From positions 1 through 15,208 of the forward strand of contig JAEZXP010000086.1 in assembly GCA_023419655.1 (NCBI GenBank): 15,208 bases of DNA, read 5' to 3'. This document shows positions 1-6,367 of the stretch, one piece after another (within the stretch, counting starts at the first letter, position 1; the number at the start of each line of letters is the position of its first letter). This DNA is from Bacillota bacterium (GTDB taxonomy: Bacteria > Bacillota > Clostridia > Lachnospirales > Lachnospiraceae). The position numbers were made by a program, and so were the translations under genes. Below the pieces are notes generated by a model. The model was given only the letters and a program-made list of their open reading frames with translations, searched no databases and was not told the DNA's origin.

Positions 1-412
1 TTGTGATATTGTCCACGGCATCTGACAGTACAATAACATTACCCTTGGTTGCTTCGATAAAGTTCAGGAGATTTCTTTTCATATCATTAAAAGCGATGGT
101 TAGTGATTCTAAGCCCTTCGTCTTATCCGCCATGATATCGCTGATATTAAGCGTACCCTGTGAAAGAAGTTCTGCATTGCGGTCAATTAAACGTATCGCA
201 CGGAAAAATTGCAGCAGCAATACCAGCAAGAATCCGGCCAACGCAATTACCAGCAATAAAACAACGGTAGATATACTTTTTGAAACCCCACTATCTAATA
301 AATTCAATAATGTTAAAACTAATAATAGTACGATAATAAGTATTGTCGTAGAAAAGAGCAGAACCCTGGTATAATTATGTTCTTTGTTCTTCCCTGCTGA
401 ACGCTCAGACAT
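1..412 (-). CDS. Methyl-accepting chemotaxis protein, N-terminal part (cut by window edge)
   Basis: The minus strand reads open from an ATG at 410-412 to the window edge, giving 137 residues of an unfinished protein. An AGGAGGT ribosome binding site lies at 419-425. Residues about 17-39 and 48-70 are two hydrophobic membrane helices separated by only about eight residues, so there is practically no extracellular sensor domain. The following segment, residues 71-137, is HAMP-like and ends in a stretch resembling the start of an MCP signalling coiled coil (NVIVLSDAVDNIT). Known MCPs signal to CheA/CheW at the inner membrane. With so small an outer loop, this one would have to sense in the membrane or cytoplasm (inference). 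A HAMP-containing histidine kinase is the alternative; the kinase or MCP hallmark lies beyond the edge. Confidence 0.7.
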   Translation of the reverse strand, partial: MSERSAGKNKEHNYTRVLLFSTTILIIVLLLVLTLLNLLDSGVSKSISTVVLLLVIALAGFLLVLLLQFFRAIRLIDRNAELLSQGTLNISDIMADKTKGLESLTIAFNDMKRNLLNFIEATKGNVIVLSDAVDNIT

Positions 413-545
413 GAAAATACCTCCTATTTTCATCATATGTTTTTGCCTAATATGTCAAAAAAAGTTATGATAAAACCAATTACAGCCAGATTTGACTTAT
501 TATTACTAATGATACCATTAAAACAGAGGAAATACAATAGAAAAT

Positions 546-582
546 AGACATAAAACATCTGCAAAGCAGACATAAAATATCT
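546..582. repeat. Pair of near-identical 15-bp direct repeats with a small hairpin
   Basis: Positions 546-560 and 568-582 carry the same 15-mer with one mismatch (agacataaaacatct and agacataaaatatct). The repeats start 22 bp apart, about two helical turns. The junction also forms a 5-bp stem, TCTGC at 558-562 with GCAGA at 566-570 and a three-base loop, followed on the minus strand by a T-rich run. The element lies just beyond the end of the GH1 gene and upstream of the chemotaxis gene. It could be a weak terminator for the former or a protein-binding site for the latter; nothing decides this. The rest of 413-598 holds nothing else I can support. Confidence 0.35.
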
Positions 583-598
583 ATATTAAAGTTGGATA

Positions 599-1957
599 TT
601 ATAGATTATCACCATTCTGCTGCATGAGCTCACGATACCAATAGTAAGAATCCTTCGGCGTACGTTTTAAAGTCTCATAATCCACATGAATTAAGCCGAA
701 TCTTTCGTTATAACCCTCCGACCATTCAAAATTATCCAGAACAGACCAAGCAAAATATCCCCGGATATCGATACCCTCTTCGGAGGCCTTTTTTAGCTCC
801 TCAAGATAGCGGTGCATGTAATCGATGCGGTTAGGATCATGTACTTTGCCGTCAAGGCTGACCCAGTCGGGAAGGGTTAGTCCGTTTTCCGCAATGATTA
901 TAGGAAGTTTATATTTTTCGTATAAGAATTTTGGAGTATAGTAAAGAATCTCCGGAACAATCGGCCAATTAAGGTCGTTTTGAGGATATCCCGCTTTTAG
1001 AGGACATACTGCAAATCCGTGTATATCATCATGCCGGATTATATCACCAAAATACAGATTGATTCCCAAAAAATCAAGCTTTTGGCTCATCAGCTCCATA
1101 TCGCCGTCCTTTATCATATCTGCAGGAAAATCTTTGCCCATCAACTTTATTCCTTCTTTGGAATATTCTCCGAGAAGAATGGGGTCCAGCCACCAGCTGT
1201 TAGAAAAAATCCCTCTGGTATCAGCGCTCAAGAAATAGGCCCTGGCAGCGGCAATATCTTCTTCGCTGCCGGAAGCGGGGACGGCTGAGCCCGGATTTGG
1301 AACGTAGCCTATCATGGCCGGTTTTTTGGCATAAGCTCTGATAGTCTGTACGGCTTTGCCATGGGCTAGATTCATATGATGGAGCAGCCGGAAGGTTTCG
1401 CAGACCGAGGTCTGTTCTCCCGGTGCGTGTTTACCGGTATGATGTCCAAGCAGTATATGGCAAAACGGTTCATTAAGCGTCATCCAGTAGCTTACTCTAT
1501 CGGATAAGGCCTCTACAATAATTCGGGTATACGCGGCAAACCAATCTGCAATTTCTCTGTTGCGCCACCCGCCTCTGTCGTATATGGTCTGTGGAAGATC
1601 CCAGTGGAACAGGGTGACAAAAGGCTCGATTCCCGCTTTAAGAAGCTCATCTACCAAATCGCTGTAGAACTTAAGCCCGGCTTCATTTACCTCGCCTGTT
1701 CCATTGGGAAGAACTCTTGACCAGCTGATAGAAAAGCGGTATGCTTTCAGGCCCATTTCCTTCATAAGCCTGACATCCTCTTTAAAAAGGTGGTAGTGAT
1801 TGCAGGCGGTATCTCCCGTATCTCCGTTTTTTGTTTTTCCTGCCGTATGGGAGAATGTATCCCATACAGAGATACCTCTTCCGTCTTCAAAAGCAGCGCC
1901 CTCAATCTGATAGGAGGCCGCCGCTGCACCCCAAATAAAATCCTTTGGAAAACCCAT
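599..1957 (-). CDS. GH1 beta-glucosidase
   Basis: This 452-residue protein is a full-length glycoside hydrolase family 1 enzyme, a retaining TIM-barrel hydrolase that releases glucose (or another beta-linked sugar) from oligosaccharides or aryl glycosides. It starts with the family N-terminal signature (FIWGAAAASYQIEG, residues 8-20, Q17 binding the sugar). It has FHWDLP at 117-122, the acid/base motif TLNEP at 160-164 with E163, and the nucleophile motif IIAENG at 354-359 with E357. The segment FEWSEGYNERFG at 410-421 is the form found in plain beta-glucosidases and lacks the Ser/Lys/Tyr pattern of 6-phospho-beta-glucosidases, so the substrate is probably not phosphorylated. No signal peptide is visible, implying a cytoplasmic enzyme acting on imported sugars. 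The start has AAGGGAG upstream. It lies downstream of ftsH on the same strand, with a likely promoter of its own. Confidence 0.95.
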   Translation of the reverse strand: MGFPKDFIWGAAAASYQIEGAAFEDGRGISVWDTFSHTAGKTKNGDTGDTACNHYHLFKEDVRLMKEMGLKAYRFSISWSRVLPNGTGEVNEAGLKFYSDLVDELLKAGIEPFVTLFHWDLPQTIYDRGGWRNREIADWFAAYTRIIVEALSDRVSYWMTLNEPFCHILLGHHTGKHAPGEQTSVCETFRLLHHMNLAHGKAVQTIRAYAKKPAMIGYVPNPGSAVPASGSEEDIAAARAYFLSADTRGIFSNSWWLDPILLGEYSKEGIKLMGKDFPADMIKDGDMELMSQKLDFLGINLYFGDIIRHDDIHGFAVCPLKAGYPQNDLNWPIVPEILYYTPKFLYEKYKLPIIIAENGLTLPDWVSLDGKVHDPNRIDYMHRYLEELKKASEEGIDIRGYFAWSVLDNFEWSEGYNERFGLIHVDYETLKRTPKDSYYWYRELMQQNGDNL

Positions 1958-1970
1958 ATCATAACTCCCT

Positions 1971-2036
1971 TCTTTGGTACTATTTTAGTGACATGATGTT
2001 GATTATAATTCATTTATAGTTATATTATACCAAAGA
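1971..2036 (-). promoter_or_regulatory. Control region of the GH1 gene: -10 element and 9-bp inverted repeat
   Basis: On the minus strand a consensus TATAAT lies at 2024-2029, about 67 bp before the GH1 start, with only a poor -35 (ATTTTA-like near 2047-2052). A perfect 9-bp inverted repeat, tctttggta at 1971-1979 and taccaaaga at 2028-2036, flanks the presumed transcript start with a 48-bp spacer. The distal arm overlaps the -10 element, and the proximal arm lies just upstream of the ribosome binding site. This arrangement fits an operator pair for a looping repressor or a long leader hairpin. Both readings are inference. Confidence 0.4.
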
Positions 2037-2060
2037 TTCGCGTTATTAAAATAGATTATA

Positions 2061-3767
2061 TTATATAAGTTTGTCAATATCGTCACCGCAAAGTGATTCT
2101 TTTTCCAGAAGTTCCTTTGTTATAATTTCTAAAGAAAATAGATTTTCTCTGAGCAGATTTTTTGTTTCTTCATAAAGCCGGTTTATAATTTCCCGGCACT
2201 TGTCGATAAGCTCGTCATCTATCCCTTCCTGGAATGCCTGTGTGCTGAACAGGCCCATGTCGGGGTCCATTCCGTATTTATTCGTATAATCCATTACCAG
2301 CGAAGAGGCCTTCTGTATATCGCTGCCCGCACCGGTTGTTATCTCATGGGAGCCAAAGACTAATTCTTCTGCGGCCCTTCCGGCCAGCAGTATCTTGATG
2401 CCTGCAAGGATTTGTCTTTCGCTCTGGTACATCGTGTCCTTGGGAATACACAGATTAAAGCCCCCGGCACCTCTGACACTGGGGATAATGGTTACTTTTG
2501 AGATATAATTCTCAGGTAGTAAAAGCCTGGTGGCAAGAGCATGACCAGCTTCATGATATGCGGTTATTTCCTTTTCCCGTGTGGAGATATAGCTTAAATC
2601 GGTCTTGGGAGCACCGGCTATAACCGTATAGAAGGCTTTGTCCATATGGTTTTGATTAATGCAAAATTTATGCTCATTAGCGGCGATGATTGCAGCCTCA
2701 TTTAAGAGGTTTTCCAGCATTGCCCCGGAAAAGCCCACCGTGGATTTTGCCAATGAATCCAGGTCGATATCCTCTGCCAGAGGTTTGTTTTTCGTATGAA
2801 GGGCCAATATTTTCTTTCGGGAATTCACATCGGGAAGTCCTATCTCAATCTGCCTGTCAAACCGGCCGGGACGAAGCAGGGCTTCATCCAGTGTATCCAT
2901 CCGGTTGGTAGCTCCAATGACTACGATTCCCTGATTATCATGGAAGCCTGACATCTCCGTAAGCAAAGCGTTTAGGGTCTGGTCTCTTTCGTCATTACTG
3001 GCGGAGCTGTTGCGGGCTCTTTTCTTGCCGATGGCATCGATTTCATCAATAAAGATGACAGCCTTACTATGCTTCTTTGCCTTATTAAAAAGCCCCCGGA
3101 TACGACTTGCACCCACGCCCACATACATTTGAACAAAATCAGAACCGCTCATGGCATAGAAAGGAACATCGGCCTCTCCGGCAATAGCTTTTGCCATCAG
3201 GGTTTTTCCTGTTCCGGGAGGGCCATAGAATAAAAGTCCTTTGGGCATACGGGCACCGACACGGGTATACTGCTGCGGATTCCTGATAAAGCCGATAATA
3301 TCCTCCACCATGGATTTGGCTTCCGCATTGCCGGCAACGCTGTCCAGGGTAATTCTTATGTGTTCATCCTTTTTGTTTGCATCTTTAATAAGGTTTTTGG
3401 AGGAACCTCCTTTTCGGGTAGAGTAAATAATTCCGAATGCAATAACAGCCACAAGGAATACCCCTGCTATATTGGGTAAGGTCTGACTCTTGTATGATAC
3501 CACGATATTGTTTGTCAGCAGGAATTCTGTGAAGCTCTCTGATTTTGGATTCGGAGTTATATATTTTGTATCGGGGCTGTCTGAGAGATAGGTTTCAAAG
3601 GTGTTGCCATCCTCTTTTAAGATGACCCTGGATACCCGTCCGTCTTCTACGGCCTCTAAAAAAGAGGGATATGACAGCTCGTTTTTTGGCTTGCTAATAC
3701 TATAAATTCCTGCTGCTATGGATATAATAAGCACAATGGAAATCACAGGAATCATTATTTTTCTCAT
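2061..3767 (-). CDS. ftsH: FtsH-type membrane AAA+ zinc metalloprotease (short accessory form)
   Basis: This 568-residue protein is an ATP-dependent membrane protease of the FtsH family, which as a hexamer extracts and degrades membrane and soluble proteins. Two membrane helices (about 5-24 and 97-116) enclose an FtsH extracellular-type domain. The AAA+ domain has Walker A GPPGTGKT (182-189), pore loop FVQMYVGVGA (211-220), Walker B ending FIDEID (239-244), and arginine fingers in LLRPGRFDR (R299, R302). The protease domain has HEAGH at 405-409 and the likely third zinc ligand D483 in TTGAGSD. It is shorter than housekeeping FtsH (typically about 600-650 residues), lacking most of the C-terminal tail, and its sequence after the zinc helix is divergent, so I read it as an accessory paralogue. 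The start is backed by AAGGAGGT at 3772-3779. Nothing nearby indicates a dedicated substrate. Confidence 0.93.
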   Translation of the reverse strand: MRKIMIPVISIVLIISIAAGIYSISKPKNELSYPSFLEAVEDGRVSRVILKEDGNTFETYLSDSPDTKYITPNPKSESFTEFLLTNNIVVSYKSQTLPNIAGVFLVAVIAFGIIYSTRKGGSSKNLIKDANKKDEHIRITLDSVAGNAEAKSMVEDIIGFIRNPQQYTRVGARMPKGLLFYGPPGTGKTLMAKAIAGEADVPFYAMSGSDFVQMYVGVGASRIRGLFNKAKKHSKAVIFIDEIDAIGKKRARNSSASNDERDQTLNALLTEMSGFHDNQGIVVIGATNRMDTLDEALLRPGRFDRQIEIGLPDVNSRKKILALHTKNKPLAEDIDLDSLAKSTVGFSGAMLENLLNEAAIIAANEHKFCINQNHMDKAFYTVIAGAPKTDLSYISTREKEITAYHEAGHALATRLLLPENYISKVTIIPSVRGAGGFNLCIPKDTMYQSERQILAGIKILLAGRAAEELVFGSHEITTGAGSDIQKASSLVMDYTNKYGMDPDMGLFSTQAFQEGIDDELIDKCREIINRLYEETKNLLRENLFSLEIITKELLEKESLCGDDIDKLI

Positions 3768-3780
3768 TTATACCTCCTTG

Positions 3781-3830
3781 TCCGCCACAGCGGAATCAAA
3801 ATCAACCGTTGAAAGTGCTTTTCTTTCAAC
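3781..3830 (-). promoter_or_regulatory. Two small hairpins in the ftsH leader
   Basis: Just upstream of the ftsH ribosome binding site are two inverted repeats. One is a 5-bp stem (tccgc at 3781-3785, gcgga at 3790-3794, four-base loop). The other is a perfect 8-bp stem (gttgaaag at 3808-3815, ctttcaac at 3823-3830, seven-base loop). The second could be an operator or an RNA stem in the leader. Neither is followed by a U-run in either direction, so a terminator is unlikely. Confidence 0.35.
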
Positions 3831-4096
3831 ATTTAACGTCTCCGGTCGATTGATAAATACAATTTTCAACATTAATTGTAACATTTATATAGAAGTTTTC
3901 CATCATCAATATATGGAAATCAGCTTCTAAAAGGATGCTGCAATAACTAAAAAACGATATAAAAGATATTTATATTCGACAATTTTAGCAAAAAGAAATT
4001 CCTTTAAGCCAAAAACATTATAAAATGTGAACAAAAATGTCCAGAATTAAGACGTGGCATTATCTGAAATGACACACATTATGGTTAAAACTACTA

Positions 4097-4173
4097 TATA
4101 ATCACCTTATGGCTATAAAATTATGAAACAATACGAACGACGGAACCTAACAACAAAATCAAATTAAAAGGAG
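4097..4173 (+). promoter_or_regulatory. Putative promoter -10 and ribosome binding site of the GH120 gene
   Basis: A consensus TATAAT at 4097-4102 lies 79 bp before the GH120 start, but at the usual 16-18 bp upstream spacing there is no recognisable -35 hexamer (about 4073-4080 reads cacacatt). A good -10 without a -35 is typical of activator-dependent promoters, which would suit a sugar-induced glycosidase (inference). The ribosome binding site AAAAGGAG at 4166-4173 sits eight bases before the ATG and fixes the start. Confidence 0.45.
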
Positions 4174-4181
4174 ATGACTTT

Positions 4182-6209
4182 ATGAAGATTTATGTTTCGG
4201 CAAATGCAAAATGTAATGGTAACGGAACCCTGGAAGCACCGTTTCAAACCATCAGCCAGGCAGCCAATATAGCCGTAGCCGGTGATGAGGTAATTGTTGC
4301 GCCTGGCGTATACCGTGAATGGGTAGACCCTAAAAATGGCGGAACGTCTGATAACTGCCGCATTACTTACCGTTCAGAGCAGCCCCTGGGAGCTGTTATC
4401 ACAGGAGCGGAGCCAGTGAAAAGCTGGAAGCACCATGAGGGAAATGTATGGGTTGCCCGTATACCGAATGGTCTGTTTGGGGCCTATAATCCCTATACCT
4501 CACCTGTAAAGGGCGACTGGTATTTTGCTGCAAAAAGCGTAAGTACCGGTGAGGTATATTTGAATGGCAAATCCATGTATGAAACAGATACCCTTGAGGG
4601 TATTATGAATCCTGGAGTAAATAAAGCATCTTGGGACCCGGAATTTACCGTATACCGCTGGTATACCGAGCAGGATGGCGACGCTACAGCTATTTATGCG
4701 AATTTCCAGGGGAAAAATCCAAACGAAGAAGATGTAGAAATTAATGCACGCAAATACTGTTTCCATCCCAGCAAGACAGGTGTAAACTATATTACCTTCT
4801 CCGGATTTACAGTAAAACAGGCTGCTACCCAGTGGGCTCCGCCTACTGCTTATCAAGAAGGAATGATTGGCCCTCACTGGTCGAAAGGATGGATTATTGA
4901 GGACTGCGAGGTATCGGATTCCCGTTGCAGCGGTATCTCCATCGGTAAGTATTTGCAGCCGAATAATGAAAATAAATGGACAACAAAATATTATAAGGAT
5001 GGCACACAGACGGAGCGGGATGCCATTTGCCAGGCACAATATGAGGGATGGACGAAAGAGAATATTGGCTCCCATATTATAAGAAGATGCAATATCCATG
5101 ACTGCGGTCAGACTGGAATTGTAGGACATCTTGGCGGAGTCTTTTCCGTTATTGAGGATAATCACATTCATCATATCAACAATAAGCAGGATTTGTTTGG
5201 TGCGGAGATTGCCGGTATTAAGATGCACGCAGCAATTGATGTAATCTTTCGCCGTAACCATATCCACCACTGTAGCCGGGGCTTGTGGCTGGACTGGCAG
5301 GCACAGGGCACACGGGTAACAGGAAACCTGTTCCACAATAATGTACCGCCTAAGGGAACGCTGCTGACAAATGCATTCCAAATTGGTGAGGACATATTCG
5401 TTGAGGTGTCTCATGGACCTACATTAATTGATAACAATCTGCTGTTGTCAGAATGCGCAGGACGCTTGAGTACGCAGGGACTGGCCTTTGTCCATAATTT
5501 GATTGCAGGCTCTCTTACTTATGTAGGAGCAGGAACGGACAACGGAGCAAGAAACTTCCCTTCACCGAGATATACGCCTTATCATGTACCTCACCGCACG
5601 GAAGTGGCAGGCTTTATGACATTTTTACATGGAGATGCCCGTTTTTATAATAATATTTTTGTACAACAGCCTATACGGGAAGATTTTGCGAAGATTGCCA
5701 ATGATACTTCAGGTGACGGAGCCATGGGAGGCCATGGGGAACCGAATTTAGTATGCGGTACAAAACCCTACGATGGCTATCCTACCGCAGAGGAATATTT
5801 CAGCCGCTTTGTTCCTAACCCTAAAGCGGAGGTCACTCTTTTTAACAGTGATAAATATTATGACCATCTTCCTGTGTATACCGGCGGAAATGTTTATTTT
5901 AACGGTGCACAGCCTTGCGATAAGGAAGTGGATTTTGCCGAGGACAAAGAAAAAACTATCACGCTGGAATTACAGGAGAGCAATGGCGAATACAAACTGA
6001 GAACAAATTTATTTGAGCATATGCCTAAGTTTGAAACACCTTTTATCTCCACTGAGATACTGGGCGAAGCTTTTGAGCCGGAACAAAAATTTGAAAATCC
6101 GGATGGCTCACCAATACAATTCGATAAGGATTATTTTGGAACGCATCGGGCTGTCAATCCTACTCCGGGACCGTTCGAGGATGCCGGTGCCCTGGAAAAA
6201 GCGTTATAA
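4182..6209 (+). CDS. GH120 beta-xylosidase (XylC-like, parallel beta-helix)
   Basis: This 675-residue protein matches, from memory, the GH120 beta-xylosidase XylC of Thermoanaerobacterium along most of its length. It has an N-terminal GTLEAPFQTI..AGDEVIV..GVYREWV beta-helix entry (14-48), then WAPPTA (218-223), IGPHWSKGWIIED (229-241), GHLGGVFS (315-322), EIAGIKMHAAIDV (342-354), LWLDW (368-372), VEVSHGP (407-413) and TEVAGF (473-478). By comparison with XylC the nucleophile is D371 and the acid/base E408. GH120 enzymes hydrolyse xylobiose, xylo-oligosaccharides and aryl xylosides with retention. There is no signal peptide, so it acts in the cytoplasm on imported sugars. It is somewhat longer than XylC; part of the excess is about 14 extra residues between the two catalytic residues (about 388-404). 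It is transcribed alone, divergent from ftsH. Confidence 0.9.
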   Translation: MKIYVSANAKCNGNGTLEAPFQTISQAANIAVAGDEVIVAPGVYREWVDPKNGGTSDNCRITYRSEQPLGAVITGAEPVKSWKHHEGNVWVARIPNGLFGAYNPYTSPVKGDWYFAAKSVSTGEVYLNGKSMYETDTLEGIMNPGVNKASWDPEFTVYRWYTEQDGDATAIYANFQGKNPNEEDVEINARKYCFHPSKTGVNYITFSGFTVKQAATQWAPPTAYQEGMIGPHWSKGWIIEDCEVSDSRCSGISIGKYLQPNNENKWTTKYYKDGTQTERDAICQAQYEGWTKENIGSHIIRRCNIHDCGQTGIVGHLGGVFSVIEDNHIHHINNKQDLFGAEIAGIKMHAAIDVIFRRNHIHHCSRGLWLDWQAQGTRVTGNLFHNNVPPKGTLLTNAFQIGEDIFVEVSHGPTLIDNNLLLSECAGRLSTQGLAFVHNLIAGSLTYVGAGTDNGARNFPSPRYTPYHVPHRTEVAGFMTFLHGDARFYNNIFVQQPIREDFAKIANDTSGDGAMGGHGEPNLVCGTKPYDGYPTAEEYFSRFVPNPKAEVTLFNSDKYYDHLPVYTGGNVYFNGAQPCDKEVDFAEDKEKTITLELQESNGEYKLRTNLFEHMPKFETPFISTEILGEAFEPEQKFENPDGSPIQFDKDYFGTHRAVNPTPGPFEDAGALEKAL

Positions 6210-6251
6210 TCAGAGTACTGCCTAAGATACGATTAAGGGAATAACACGATT

Positions 6252-6315
6252 ATAGTGTACTGTCTCATTTATCTTCAGCGAAACAATGCTGATTATGAGT
6301 GATGCAGTACACTAT
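6252..6315. repeat. Long imperfect palindrome/hairpin between the GH120 and S8 peptidase genes
   Basis: The outer arms are a perfect 11-bp inverted repeat, atagtgtactg at 6252-6262 and cagtacactat at 6305-6315. Inside, ctcat (6264-6268) pairs with atgag (6295-6299), and tcagc (6275-6279) with gctga (6289-6293), leaving an eight-base apical loop. In all, 21 pairs are possible with two internal loops. No U-run follows on either strand, so it is not a standard intrinsic terminator. It could be a processing or stability element between two cotranscribed genes, a protein-binding site, or a relic of a small inverted-repeat element. The upstream in-frame ATG of the peptidase (6299) lies within the structure. 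Confidence 0.6.
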
Positions 6316-6367
6316 TGTGCTATATAGAAGCATATACTGGAATAAAAGAGATGTGACAGAGGGGTTT

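Larger units (their letters stand above)
3768..4181. other. 414-bp divergent intergenic region between ftsH and the GH120 gene
   Basis: This AT-rich stretch holds no convincing gene; a 70-codon plus-strand frame running into it from inside ftsH has no ribosome binding site of its own. It contains the ribosome binding site and hairpins of the ftsH leader near 3772-3830, and the start signals of the GH120 gene at its right end. For ftsH a minus-strand TATAAT at 4017-4022 with a TGGACA-like -35 at 4038-4043 (15-bp spacing, suboptimal) is the best promoter I can find, which would imply a leader of roughly 240 bases. A 10-bp direct repeat, tttcaacatt, occurs at 3824-3833 and 3864-3873, exactly 40 bp apart. 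Confidence 0.5.

Noticed and set aside
3..374. Open 123-codon plus-strand frame at the left edge
   Set aside because: It is antisense to a well-formed membrane signalling protein with a strong ribosome binding site; the plus-strand translation is low-complexity Ser/Asn/Thr-rich with no motif.
432..458. TTGACA (453-458) and TATGAT (432-437) on the minus strand as the chemotaxis gene promoter
   Set aside because: The 15-bp spacing is short and transcription would begin at about 425, inside the ribosome binding site, leaving no usable leader.
599..1957. 6-phospho-beta-glucosidase of a PTS operon
   Set aside because: The C-terminal FEWSEGYNERFG form is that of non-phosphorylated-substrate enzymes and there is no PTS gene nearby.
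4500..5414. 304-codon minus-strand frame inside the GH120 gene
   Set aside because: It is fully antisense to conserved GH120 motifs and its translation has no recognisable domain; long antisense frames are common opposite such genes.
6299..6367. Longer S8 peptidase start at the ATG at 6299 or the GTG at 6353
   Set aside because: Neither has a good ribosome binding site; the extra residues (MMQYTIVLYRSIYW) are unlike the family N-terminus, and 6299 falls within the 6252-6315 hairpin.
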